Origin: Alphaproteobacteria bacterium
GTDB taxonomy: Bacteria; Pseudomonadota; Alphaproteobacteria; Rhizobiales; Devosiaceae
Assembly (NCBI GenBank): GCA_018828145.1
Contig: JAHJWO010000044.1
Span: forward strand, 1 to 64,000
Length of the DNA: 64,000 nt
Reading direction: 5' to 3'
Shown here one piece after another: positions 1 through 7,752 of this stretch; position 1 is the first letter of the stretch; every line of letters begins with the position of its first letter. The notes beneath the pieces were generated by a model. That model did not search any database. It saw nothing but the letters and a program-made list of their open reading frames with translations, and was not told where the DNA came from. Made by a program: the position numbers and the translations under genes.

Positions 1-86
1 CATGCTGCGGCCAGGTCTCGAACCTGCGCGAGAGGCAAAGCCCGCGCCCGGCTCACCCCGCCACTGTTCGCCTGCAGGCCGCCCAT
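1..86 (-). CDS. Possible N-terminal fragment of an unidentified protein, cut by the window edge
   Basis: On the minus strand an ATG at 84-86 opens a frame that runs without a stop to base 1, reading MGGLQANSGGVSRARALP and so on for 28 codons. There is no convincing ribosome binding site just upstream (the preceding bases are pyrimidine rich), so the start or even the gene is uncertain. If real it is transcribed divergently from the HPP-family gene at 289. The 200 bases between them hold no feature I can name. The fragment is too short to assign a family. Confidence 0.2.
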   Translation of the reverse strand, partial: MGGLQANSGGVSRARALPLAQVRDLAAA

Positions 87-288
87 GCGGAGTGATGGGG
101 AGGATTGTGCCACAGGTTTCGACCAGGGGGATAAGTGGGGGATGGTATCAGGAAATTCCAGCAGACTCGCTGTAGGCGGGTGAGGTGCATTCCGAAGGTC
201 AGGGGCGGCACCAGGCGGGCCTCGAAAGGGAGGCGGCCATGCGTGGGGGTGGGTTTCCCCGGGCTGCGCTGGCGGTTAGCTTGCCGTC

Positions 289-810
289 ATGCTTGCACTG
301 ATTGCCCGTTTCATCGCCCGGCACGAACCCCGCAGTGACTGGCGGGTGCATGCCAAGTCGGCAGCGGCGACGGCCGCCAGCGTGACGCTGATCGGCTGGT
401 TGTCCGCAATGACGGGACTGCCATTGCTGCTGGCGCCGCTGGGACCCACGGCGCTGGTGATCTTCGGCCAGCCGCAGTCGACCAATGCCCAGCCCATCAA
501 CATCTTTGCCGGCTATTTCATCGGCACGACACTGGCCGTACTCGCCATGTCGGTGGTTCCGGAACCGTGGTGGCTGGCGACGCTGTGCGTGGGCCTCGCC
601 ATGCTGATCATGCTGGTGCTGCGCGTCACGCATCCGCCGGCAGCGGCGGTGCCGCTGCTGGCCTATTCAGGGCCGGTCGAGCCGCTGGTGCTGTTCGGCG
701 TGCTGTTCGCGGCCTGCGCCCTGCTGGTCGCGCTGGGCGTCGTGGTGCACAGGCTGCCGCCCAGAGGGCGGTATCCTTTGCCGCTGATCCAGGAAATCGA
801 TCAGGAATAG
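289..810 (+). CDS. HPP-family integral membrane protein
   Basis: A 173-residue hydrophobic protein with four to five predicted membrane segments. The segment RVTHPPAAAVPLL around residue 107 carries the HPP signature that names the family, and the early LLAPLGPTALVIFG stretch is also typical. Some family members have been linked to nitrite transport in plants and cyanobacteria; most bacterial ones have no proven substrate, so no transport role is claimed. There is no CBS domain fused at the C-terminus as in some homologues. The start at 289 fits the family length although the RBS is weak. The gene overlaps the convergent oxidoreductase gene by 10 bases at its 3' end, so neither has room for a terminator between them. 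Confidence 0.8.
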   Translation: MLALIARFIARHEPRSDWRVHAKSAAATAASVTLIGWLSAMTGLPLLLAPLGPTALVIFGQPQSTNAQPINIFAGYFIGTTLAVLAMSVVPEPWWLATLCVGLAMLIMLVLRVTHPPAAAVPLLAYSGPVEPLVLFGVLFAACALLVALGVVVHRLPPRGRYPLPLIQEIDQE

Positions 811-2117
811 CCCAGCATGCGGTCCTGCGCCTGGCGCAGGGCGTGAAGCCGGGTCGTGGTGTCGGGCGTGCAATTGGCCAGGGTGAGCAGCTCGCCCTTG
901 GCAATCGCCGCCGTGGTGCGACCGCCCTCGAGCAGACCCACCGGCACTGCCCCGGCCGCGCGGCTATCCACCACGGTCATGGTGTAGCTGCGGTAGCAGG
1001 TCTCCCCGATGGCATCGAGGCTTTCTCCGGGCTTGAGATCGCGCTTGGCGACGGCGCAGACTTCGGCCACCGGATTGGGCAATGGCACCATGTCCGCCTT
1101 GCCATGCAGCATGATGCGCGCGCAGGTCAGCGGCACTTCGAGGCTGGTCAGGTGATAGGGCCGGAAGAAGCTGTAATAGGGGCCGTGGCCGATATGGAGG
1201 TCGTCGAGGCGCTCGATGATGCGCGGATGGGTGGCCTTGACGATGACGAAGACACCGGGGGCGACGCCCTTGCCGACGGTGAAGTCCACCACGCCCATGC
1301 GGTTGAGAATGCCGCCGTCGGCCTTGGGGATCAGCACCCTGGCCATCTCGTCGCGGTCGGCCTTGGGGCCATGCATGCCGGGCACGTCGGGGACAAGCCC
1401 GGTGGCATTGGCGATGGCGCACATTTCCACCATGGTCTTGCTGCCATCGACGAACTCGACCAGCATGCGCGGGTTCATGTTGCGGCGTGTCGCTTCCTCG
1501 CGATAGTCGTCGGGGACGGCGTCATGCTTGAGCGGATTGTTCTTGCCCTTGCCGGCGGCGACGATGGGCAGGCCGAGCGCGGTGACGAATTCGATCAGCT
1601 CCATGCAGGAGCTGGGTTCATCGCCGGCGCCGACCGAATAGACCACGCCGAGCCGGTCGGCCTGGGCCTTGAGATAGGGGCCGATGGTGACGTCGGCCTC
1701 GACATTCATCATCACCAGATGCTTGCCGTGTTCCATGGCCAGCAGGTCATAGTCGGCGGCGACGCCCGGCTTGCCGGTGGCGTCGATCACCACGTCGATA
1801 TTGGGCGTGGTGACCAGGGTCTCGGCGCTGGTGATGGCGATCTTGCCGGCCTCGATGGCGGCGGTGGCCTGGGCCGGGCTGTCGGCGACCTTGCCCCTGG
1901 AATCCTCGCCATAGGCGATGGTCATGGCAGCCAGCGCGGTATGGGGGCGCCGCGTGGCGATGGCGGCCATCTCGATGCCGGTCATGAGCGACATCTGGGT
2001 GACCAGATCGGTGCCCATCTCGCCCGAGCCGATGACGCCGACGCGGATCGGCTTGCCGGTTTCAGCGCGGGCTGCCAGTTCGCGGGCGATGCCGGTCAGG
2101 GCGATTGAGGCGGTCAT
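801..2117 (-). CDS. NAD(P)-dependent homoserine-dehydrogenase-like oxidoreductase with C-terminal SAF domain
   Basis: A 438-residue cytosolic protein. Near residue 28 it has a Rossmann nucleotide-binding stretch, VGVIGSGEMG, followed by a DVVIDATG segment as in the homoserine dehydrogenase N-terminal domain. The middle has a substrate domain with AGDEPSSCMELIEF. The C-terminal 90 residues (DLKPGESLDAIGETCYRSY onward) look like a SAF domain. This domain pairing is common in Rhizobiales in sugar-acid or polyol catabolic loci, where it is thought to act on small hydroxy-acids, but the substrate cannot be read from sequence. It stands alone here, converging on the HPP gene, with a 220-base divergent spacer to the chemotaxis operon. 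Confidence 0.75.
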   Translation of the reverse strand: MTASIALTGIARELAARAETGKPIRVGVIGSGEMGTDLVTQMSLMTGIEMAAIATRRPHTALAAMTIAYGEDSRGKVADSPAQATAAIEAGKIAITSAETLVTTPNIDVVIDATGKPGVAADYDLLAMEHGKHLVMMNVEADVTIGPYLKAQADRLGVVYSVGAGDEPSSCMELIEFVTALGLPIVAAGKGKNNPLKHDAVPDDYREEATRRNMNPRMLVEFVDGSKTMVEMCAIANATGLVPDVPGMHGPKADRDEMARVLIPKADGGILNRMGVVDFTVGKGVAPGVFVIVKATHPRIIERLDDLHIGHGPYYSFFRPYHLTSLEVPLTCARIMLHGKADMVPLPNPVAEVCAVAKRDLKPGESLDAIGETCYRSYTMTVVDSRAAGAVPVGLLEGGRTTAAIAKGELLTLANCTPDTTTRLHALRQAQDRMLGYS

Positions 2118-2340
2118 GGAACAGATCCGATCGAGGTTGCGCGCATGGGTTACCCCTCCGCCATCCCTTCCGGCAAGGGGGCACGTTTCACATCATGGCA
2201 GAGGCCGCCGGGGACCGGCGGGAATATGTCGAGGCATGCGCAGGCGGGAAGTGTTGTGCAAGTCCATCAAGGTTAGCACTTCTTAAACCGTTCCCGTGGA
2301 CACTGGCGCTTGGAGAAAACTCCGGGGGCACGCATCCATC

Positions 2341-2631
2341 ATGGTCAGCAAGGCCAAGAAACCAATCGCTTTGCCAGCGATCATCGATCTCGACTCGCTC
2401 GATGGCATTCGCGATGGCCTGATCGATGCGATCGAGGAAGGGTCTGTTACCGTGACCGCCAGCGCTGTCGAGCGCGTGTCGACCAATGCACTGTTCATGC
2501 TGATCAGCGCGGCGGAGGCGGCCCGGAGAAATCATTATGAGTTTGCTATTGAGCAGCCGAGCGTGGCCTTGACGTCCGCGATCGAGCGCCTGGGTCTGGA
2601 CGCCCAGTTTTCGGGAATGATGAGAGGATGA
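2341..2631 (+). CDS. STAS-domain protein heading the che operon
   Basis: A 96-residue single-domain protein resembling anti-anti-sigma type STAS proteins. It has an alternating beta-alpha pattern and a central VERVSTNALFMLISAA stretch in which the Ser-Thr pair sits where the STAS phospho-serine loop normally lies. Rhizobial che operons often open with such a gene just before cheY and cheA; its exact role is unsettled. I chose the ATG at 2341 (gggg 12 bases upstream) over an in-frame GTG at 2296, because the STAS fold begins shortly after residue 5. Its last four bases (ATGA) overlap the cheY start, so the two are translationally coupled. The preceding 220 bases lack the promoter motif that marks the other che units. 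Confidence 0.75.
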   Translation: MVSKAKKPIALPAIIDLDSLDGIRDGLIDAIEEGSVTVTASAVERVSTNALFMLISAAEAARRNHYEFAIEQPSVALTSAIERLGLDAQFSGMMRG

Positions 2632-2996
2632 CGACTTTGCGGGTTCTGACGGTGGACGATTCGAGGACAATCCTCGCCATGCTGCACCATACCCTCAGCA
2701 ATGCCGGGTTCGAAGTGCTGCAGGCCGAGGACGGCAAGCAGGGGCTCGACGTGCTCAAGAACGAGACGGTTGATGTGGTGATTACCGACATCAACATGCC
2801 GGTGATGGATGGCATCGAGTTTATCAAGAATGTGCGGGCAACGGGCAACCATCAGAGCCTGCCCATCCTGATCCTGACCACCGAGACCAGCCAGGACAAG
2901 CGTGACCAGGGCAAGGCGGCGGGCGGTACCGGCTGGATCGTCAAACCCTTCGATCCGGAAAAGCTGATCTCGGTCATCCACCGCGTGGTGCATTAG
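2628..2996 (+). CDS. cheY: CheY-type single-domain response regulator (CheY1)
   Basis: A 122-residue receiver domain with every catalytic residue in place: acidic pair D10-D11, phospho-acceptor D54 in ITDINMP, T84/T85 and K106 in the WIVKPF motif. There is no output domain. It lies immediately upstream of cheA, the position held by CheY1 in Sinorhizobium meliloti, where that protein drains phosphoryl groups from CheA instead of acting on the motor. The DINMP context, compared with the DWNM of the second CheY at 12090, fits such a sink role by inference only. Translation is coupled to the STAS gene by an ATGA overlap; cheA follows after 33 bases. Confidence 0.9.
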   Translation: MTTLRVLTVDDSRTILAMLHHTLSNAGFEVLQAEDGKQGLDVLKNETVDVVITDINMPVMDGIEFIKNVRATGNHQSLPILILTTETSQDKRDQGKAAGGTGWIVKPFDPEKLISVIHRVVH

Positions 2997-3029
2997 TCTC
3001 TAGTAACCCAGAAGGGTTGGACGTTCGGC

Positions 3030-5384
3030 ATGAGCGATCTCGACGATTTCAAAGCCACCTATTTCGACGAATGTTCCGAGCTTCTGACCGAACTCGAAGA
3101 GCAGTTTGCCGCAATCGAGGCGGGCGAGCGCGATGCCGACCGCCTCAATGCGGTCTTCCGCGCCATCCATTCGATCAAGGGCGGCGCCGGGGCCTTCGGG
3201 TTCCAGGCGCTGGTGGGCTTTGCGCATGCCTATGAAACGCTGCTCGACTATGTCCGCGACGGGCGGATCGAACTGGTCGATGACGTGGTGGTGCTGTGCA
3301 TCCGCGCCAATGACATTGTCGCCGACCATGTGAAAGCCGCCCAGACCGGGGAACCGCTGCCGGCCGATTATGGCATGGAAGAAAAAGAACGCTTCGACGC
3401 GCTGGCCCGGGGCGAACGCGCCGGCTCGGACGACGAAGATGAAGGCGGCGAGCCGCTGGACGAATTCGATATCGAGTTCGTGCCAGTGATGGTCAATCTC
3501 GACGCCGAAGCGCCGGCTACCACCAGTGATGACGCGGTGGAAGACACATTCGATGCGCCGCCGATGCAGGTCGAGCCGGGCCATTGGGAAATCCGGTTCA
3601 CACCGCACCGGGCGCTCTATGCCCGCGCCAATGATCCGCTGCTGCTGTTCCGCGAACTGGCCGTGCTCGGCGAGATGCATGTGCGCGCGCTGGTGGAAGA
3701 GATTCCGCCGCTGGCCGATTTCGAGCCCTTTGCGGTCTACTGCTCGTGGGAGATCACGCTGGTTTCCCCGACGCTGACCGAAGAGATGATCCGAGAGGTC
3801 TTCGAATTCGTCGAGGGCGACTGCGATATTGCCATTGCGCAGCTCGGGGCCGGCGTGCCGCTCGATGCGGCGCCGATTGTGGCCGCACCGGTGGCGCCGG
3901 TTGCGCGCGCCGTGGCCAAGGAGCCCGAACCGGCCGATCTGCTGGCGCTGGCCGATGATGAAGTGGCGAGCCTGCTCGATTTCGATACCGGGCCGGTGGC
4001 ATTCGCCGCAGAACCGGAGCCGGCTCCGGTGAGTGTGCAGGACAGTTTCGAGGAACCTCCGGCGCTCAGCTTTGCCGAGCTGGCCGAAACCATTCAGCCG
4101 AGCCCAGTGGCCAAGCCACCGGCAGCGGTGACGCCCCTCAAGGCCGCTACCCCGGCCGCGGCGGCCAGCGAGGGCGAGGAAAGCAGCGGCGGTGGCCGCA
4201 GCGTTGGCGTGCAGTCGATCCGCGTCGATCTCGACAAGGTCGATCGCGTGGTCAACATGGTGGGCGAGCTGGTGATCACCCAGTCCATGCTCACCCAGCA
4301 GATGGATGAGACGCTGCGCGCGCGCTATACCGAACTGGTGCGCGGGCTCGAAGTGCTGGCGCAGACGACGCGCGGACTGCAGGACTCGGTGATGGCGATC
4401 CGCGCCCAACCGGTGAAGTCGGTGTTTTCCCGCATGCCGCGCCTGGTGCGCGAACTGGCGACCAAGACCAACAAGAAGATCAAGCTCGAGACGATCGGCG
4501 AGAATACCGAGATCGACAAGACGGTGATCGAGCAGCTGAGCGATCCGCTGACCCATATGGTCCGCAACTCCGCCGATCACGGCATCGAGAGCCCGGAAAA
4601 GCGCCTGGCGCGGGGCAAGCCCGAGACCGGCACGATCCGGCTGTCGGCCGAGCAGGCGGGCGGCAATATCCTGATCATCGTCGAGGACGATGGCGGTGGC
4701 ATCAACCGCGAGCGCGTATTGCAGGTCGCACGCGACAAGGGCGTTGTGGCACCCGACGTCAACCCGACCGACGAACAGATCGACCAGCTGATCTTCGCGC
4801 CAGGCTTTTCGACGGCGAGCGAAGTCAGCGATCTATCCGGCCGCGGCGTCGGCATGGACGTGGTGCTGTCCAATATCAAGAAGATCGGCGGCTCGGTGCA
4901 TGTCCGCTCCTGGACCGGCAAGGGTACGCGCATGACGCTGCGCCTGCCGCTGACTCTGGCCGTGCTGGACGTCATGCTGGTCAAGGTGGGGGGCAGCCCC
5001 TATGTGGTGCCGCTGTCCTCGATCGTGGAAACCATCCAGTGCTCGCGCGCCAGCTTCGAGCGGGTGCCGAGCGGTGGCCAGGTGCTGCAGGTGCGTGGCG
5101 AATATGTGCAGGTCATCGACCTGGCCCAGCGCTTCGAAATGGTCACCGATACCGATGCCGACAACCGCTTCGTGGTGCTGTGCGAGGCCGAGGGCTCGGC
5201 CAAGGTGGCGCTGATCGTCGACGACATCATCGGCCAGCAGCAGGTGGTGATCAAGTCGCTGGAAGAGAATTTCGAACGTGTCGAGGGCATTGCCGGCGGT
5301 ACGATCCTGGGCGACGGCAATGTCGCGCTGATCGTGGACGTGCAGGGGCTCAAGACCACTATCGTGCACAAGAACGCCGCCTAG
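3030..5384 (+). CDS. cheA: Chemotaxis histidine kinase CheA
   Basis: A 784-residue cytosolic kinase that autophosphorylates and passes phosphate to CheY and CheB. In order: a P1 HPt domain with phospho-site H47 in FRAIHSIKGG; a long acidic, Ala/Pro-rich region (about 120-390) containing the response-regulator-binding part and flexible linkers; a dimerisation helix pair from about 400; an ATPase domain with N box HMVRNSADHG (about 508), G1 EDDGGG (about 551) and G2 GRGVGMDVV (about 604); and a C-terminal CheW-like P5 regulatory domain from about 643. All key motifs are intact, so it should be active. It is the third gene of STAS-cheY-cheA-cheW, with cheW 55 bases downstream. Confidence 0.97.
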   Translation: MSDLDDFKATYFDECSELLTELEEQFAAIEAGERDADRLNAVFRAIHSIKGGAGAFGFQALVGFAHAYETLLDYVRDGRIELVDDVVVLCIRANDIVADHVKAAQTGEPLPADYGMEEKERFDALARGERAGSDDEDEGGEPLDEFDIEFVPVMVNLDAEAPATTSDDAVEDTFDAPPMQVEPGHWEIRFTPHRALYARANDPLLLFRELAVLGEMHVRALVEEIPPLADFEPFAVYCSWEITLVSPTLTEEMIREVFEFVEGDCDIAIAQLGAGVPLDAAPIVAAPVAPVARAVAKEPEPADLLALADDEVASLLDFDTGPVAFAAEPEPAPVSVQDSFEEPPALSFAELAETIQPSPVAKPPAAVTPLKAATPAAAASEGEESSGGGRSVGVQSIRVDLDKVDRVVNMVGELVITQSMLTQQMDETLRARYTELVRGLEVLAQTTRGLQDSVMAIRAQPVKSVFSRMPRLVRELATKTNKKIKLETIGENTEIDKTVIEQLSDPLTHMVRNSADHGIESPEKRLARGKPETGTIRLSAEQAGGNILIIVEDDGGGINRERVLQVARDKGVVAPDVNPTDEQIDQLIFAPGFSTASEVSDLSGRGVGMDVVLSNIKKIGGSVHVRSWTGKGTRMTLRLPLTLAVLDVMLVKVGGSPYVVPLSSIVETIQCSRASFERVPSGGQVLQVRGEYVQVIDLAQRFEMVTDTDADNRFVVLCEAEGSAKVALIVDDIIGQQQVVIKSLEENFERVEGIAGGTILGDGNVALIVDVQGLKTTIVHKNAA

Positions 5385-5439
5385 AGGCGGCACCAGTTTT
5401 GCGTAGCCGGCCAGAAGGACGGCAGAAAGGGCATAAAGA

Positions 5440-5928
5440 ATGGAAGCGCTCGGTTTGCGTGACGACATGGGCGACAAGTCTGCCGTCGCCGCCCAGAATT
5501 CCCTGCAGTTGATCGCTTTCTCGATCGGCGAGCAGACCTATGGCGTGGAGATCACCACGGTGCGCGAGATCCGCGCCTGGAATGGTGCGACGCCGCTCCC
5601 CAATACGCGCGAATTCGTGCGCGGGGTGATCAACCTGCGCGGCACGATCGTGCCGATCTTTGACCTGCGCGCCCGGTTCGGCGACGGCCAGACTTCGCCC
5701 ACCAAGAACCATGTCGTGGTGGTGATGAGCGTCGGTGACAAATGGGTCGGCATCCTGGTCGACGCCGTGTCGGACATCCTGACCGTGTCGCGCGACGACA
5801 TCCACAATGTGCCGGAAGGCAATTCGATCGATACCGAACTGCTCAACGGCATCGTGACCCATGACAGCCGCATGGTCGGGCTGATCGACCTGCATGCCGT
5901 GGTGAGCGGCGCCAAGATGGACGCCTAG
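5440..5928 (+). CDS. cheW: CheW adaptor protein
   Basis: A 162-residue SH3-like scaffold that couples receptors to CheA. It has the family hallmarks IAFSIGEQTYGVEI near residue 27, VRGVINLRGTIVPIFDLR near 61 and the VDAVSDIL segment near 109. A GAAAGGG ribosome binding site lies 8 bases before the ATG. An N-terminal extension of about 20 residues precedes the conserved core. It ends the first che transcription unit: a GC-rich hairpin with a U tract follows 24 bases after the stop. Confidence 0.95.
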   Translation: MEALGLRDDMGDKSAVAAQNSLQLIAFSIGEQTYGVEITTVREIRAWNGATPLPNTREFVRGVINLRGTIVPIFDLRARFGDGQTSPTKNHVVVVMSVGDKWVGILVDAVSDILTVSRDDIHNVPEGNSIDTELLNGIVTHDSRMVGLIDLHAVVSGAKMDA

Positions 5929-5951
5929 GTGGTTCCAGCATAGCCGTCAGG

Positions 5952-5979
5952 AAGGGCGCCGCGGGCGCCCTTTTCGTTT
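5952..5979 (+). terminator. Rho-independent terminator after cheW
   Basis: Perfect 9-bp stem AAGGGCGCC / GGCGCCCTT with a GCG loop, running into TTTTCGTTT. It separates the STAS-cheY-cheA-cheW unit from the L,D-transpeptidase gene. Confidence 0.85.
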
Positions 5980-6120
5980 GGATGGCATCGATCGGACAGC
6001 GCTTTGCGAGGGTGCCGGAGCCGCGTGCACGTTAAAGTGCGCGGCATCGGGTGCGCGCGCACAAGATTGCTGGAACCTTCGCTCCGTCCCCCTGCTTGTG
6101 CATGCAGATATGAGGTCTTG

Positions 6121-7161
6121 ATGCACACACTTGCCCGCCTGATTGCCTTCAGCATGACTGCCGCTCTGGTTCCGTCCGTCGCCGCGCAGGATGCGCCGGC
6201 GCCGATGGATGCCAATGCGGTCAATGCGGCCAACCTGCTGACGGACCTGGTCATCGAGGACCGGCCCTATATCTTTGCGCCCGAGCCCGAGATTGCGCCA
6301 ACCGAGCCGGAGCCGGCAACGCCGGTCGTGCCCAGTGCGGCAATCGTTCGCGCGCAGATCCTGCTCGATCAGTTTGGCGCCTCGCCGGGGGTCATTGACG
6401 GCTATGACGGCGAGAATGTGCGCAAGGCGCTGATGGCTTTCCAGGCCATGGCGGGGCTCGAGGTCAGCGGCACGCTCGACGCGCAGACAATCGACCTGCT
6501 GGAAACCGGGCTGCCGGTCATCGGTGCCTATGAAATCACCGTCGAGGACATGAGCGAGATCAGTGGGCCCACGCCTGCCGACTATGCCGAAAAGGCCCAG
6601 CTGGAATTCCTGGGCTATGCCAGCGTTGCCGAGAAGCTGGCCGAACGCTTCCACATGGACCGCGACTTCCTGATGGCGCTCAATCCGGGGGCGGAATTTG
6701 CTGCCGGCGAAACGATCGCCGTGGCCATGACCGGGTCCGACCGCACCGGCGTGGTGGCGCGGATCGAGGCGGACAAGACGCTGCGGCAGGTGCGGGCCTA
6801 TGATGCCGACGGCATGCTGCTGGCGGCCTATCCGGCAACCATCGGCAGCGAGGACAATCCGTCACCCAGCGGCAGCTATGTGGTTGAAGTGGTCGCGCCG
6901 ATGCCGAACTATACCTACAATCCCAAGATCAACTTCCAGCAGGGCGAGAATGCCGAGGTGCTGACCATTCCGCCTGGCCCGAATGGGCCGGTAGGCAGCA
7001 TGTGGATTGCCCTGTCCAAGCCGACCTACGGCATTCACGGCACGCCCGAGCCGGCGCAGATCGACAAGACGGGGTCGCATGGCTGCGTCCGCCTGACCAA
7101 CTGGGATGCCGAAGAGCTGGGCAGCATGGTGTCTGCCGGCGTTACCGTCGACTTCCTCTAG
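6121..7161 (+). CDS. Exported L,D-transpeptidase (YkuD) with peptidoglycan-binding domain
   Basis: A 346-residue envelope enzyme. An N-terminal signal peptide ends near ALVPSVAAQD. A Pro/Glu-rich linker follows, then a PG_binding_1 domain (about 80-130; note the VIDGYDGENVRKALMAFQ helix). The C-terminal YkuD catalytic domain has H301-type GIHGT and the SHGCVRLTN motif with nucleophile C322. Such enzymes make 3-3 peptide cross-links or attach proteins to peptidoglycan. The open frame extends upstream to 6004, but the ATG at 6121 has a GAGG site and starts the signal peptide. It is placed between two che transcription units with its own terminator on both sides, so it is probably an independent gene. 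Confidence 0.9.
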   Translation: MHTLARLIAFSMTAALVPSVAAQDAPAPMDANAVNAANLLTDLVIEDRPYIFAPEPEIAPTEPEPATPVVPSAAIVRAQILLDQFGASPGVIDGYDGENVRKALMAFQAMAGLEVSGTLDAQTIDLLETGLPVIGAYEITVEDMSEISGPTPADYAEKAQLEFLGYASVAEKLAERFHMDRDFLMALNPGAEFAAGETIAVAMTGSDRTGVVARIEADKTLRQVRAYDADGMLLAAYPATIGSEDNPSPSGSYVVEVVAPMPNYTYNPKINFQQGENAEVLTIPPGPNGPVGSMWIALSKPTYGIHGTPEPAQIDKTGSHGCVRLTNWDAEELGSMVSAGVTVDFL

Positions 7162-7182
7162 CCCGCAGGGGCGAGCACCGAA

Positions 7183-7208
7183 AAATGGAAAAGGCGCCGA
7201 AGCGCCTT
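7183..7208 (-). terminator. Bidirectional hairpin, best as minus-strand terminator
   Basis: Stem AAGGCGC / GCGCCTT around a TTCG tetraloop (read on the minus strand), followed there by TTTTCCATTTTT. It would end the minus-strand cheT-like transcript and may also stop the L,D-transpeptidase transcript from the other side. Confidence 0.7.
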
Positions 7209-7232
7209 GTAGTCTCCCGCTGAACCGGGGGG

Positions 7233-7586
7233 CTAGAACAGCTCGGCGTCGCCGTGGCTCTGATGGGCGGCAATGCCGGACAGCGCGGGAACGCGCAGCT
7301 CGTCGAGCGTGAGGCTCGACCAGATCTCGTCATAGACACTGTCGGGTGCCGTGGGCGGCAACAGCGCGAACTGGCGAACCGCCAGAGCCATGTTGTGGCA
7401 GCGCTGTTCGATGCGATCCTGGCCCTGCAGGGCCGTGACGATCATCTGGATCGCCTCGCGGACGGAGGGATCCTGATTCAAGGGCCTTTCGGCGAGAAGT
7501 TGTAGCGCATCCGTGATGCCTTCTAGCATCGACGCCGTCTGGCGCGCTGTCTCATCGAGTTCTCTCGCGAGTTTCTGCAATGACAT
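7233..7586 (-). CDS. CheT/CheZ-like putative CheY-P phosphatase
   Basis: A 117-residue, mostly helical cytosolic protein. The helix QMIVTALQGQDRIEQRCHNM contains D57-x3-Q61, the same D-x3-Q spacing as the catalytic residues D143 and Q147 of E. coli CheZ. CheT proteins encoded beside cheD in S. meliloti are of similar size and are reported (from memory) to carry this motif and dephosphorylate CheY. The C-terminus ends HGDAELF after a flexible segment, recalling the C-terminal CheY-binding tail of CheZ and resembling the IELF end of the neighbouring CheD. It is transcribed away from cheD, with an upstream motif on the minus strand matching the other che promoters. The phosphatase function is inference. 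Confidence 0.65.
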   Translation of the reverse strand: MSLQKLARELDETARQTASMLEGITDALQLLAERPLNQDPSVREAIQMIVTALQGQDRIEQRCHNMALAVRQFALLPPTAPDSVYDEIWSSLTLDELRVPALSGIAAHQSHGDAELF

Positions 7587-7616
7587 TTATGGTCAGATCC
7601 TAGCCCCGTTCGAATT

Positions 7617-7637
7617 ACCCTATCCGACTATTTCTAA
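7617..7637 (-). promoter_or_regulatory. Putative che-type promoter of the cheT-like gene
   Basis: Read on the minus strand: TTAG, then 11 bases, then TAGGGT, the same geometry (15 bases between the two starts) as nine other promoters in this island. A transcript would begin near 7610, about 24 bases before the start codon. Confidence 0.5.
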
Positions 7638-7684
7638 AGCTCTTCTTGCCGAATTCGGGCCCCCGCAGGCGCTCGTGCAGCGTG

Positions 7685-7718
7685 GTTAGCAATTGGCTAA
7701 CGAGTTTTCCGCTACGAT
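7685..7718 (+). promoter_or_regulatory. Putative cheD promoter with inverted repeat
   Basis: A perfect inverted repeat GTTAGC-AATTG-GCTAAC occupies 7685-7701. Its right arm supplies the CTAAC element, and TACGAT at 7713-7718 is the -10 like hexamer, 16 bases further. Located in the 166-base divergent spacer between the cheT-like gene and cheD. Confidence 0.5.
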
Positions 7719-7752
7719 CCGGTACTGGCGCTTGAAGGTTGCAACACAATAA

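Noticed and set aside
1..45. A tRNA-like T arm (GCAGG-TTCGAGA-CCTGG on the minus strand), possibly the end of tRNA-Sec or tRNA-Leu
   Set aside because: The acceptor end CCGCAGC has no complementary 5' strand within 100 bases, no D arm or anticodon stem could be folded, and the arm has a mismatch.
1..130. Possible cobalamin riboswitch because of CGCCACTG and GGGGAGG segments
   Set aside because: No B12 box and no matching paired regions; the downstream gene is not a known cobalamin-controlled gene.
567..2108. A 513-codon open frame on the plus strand opposite the SAF oxidoreductase
   Set aside because: It is low-complexity, His/Gly/Asp-rich and antisense to a clear enzyme gene; it arises from the high GC bias at third codon positions.
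3000..4580. A 526-codon open frame opposite cheA
   Set aside because: Composition is Arg/His-rich without any domain and it mirrors cheA codons; no RBS.
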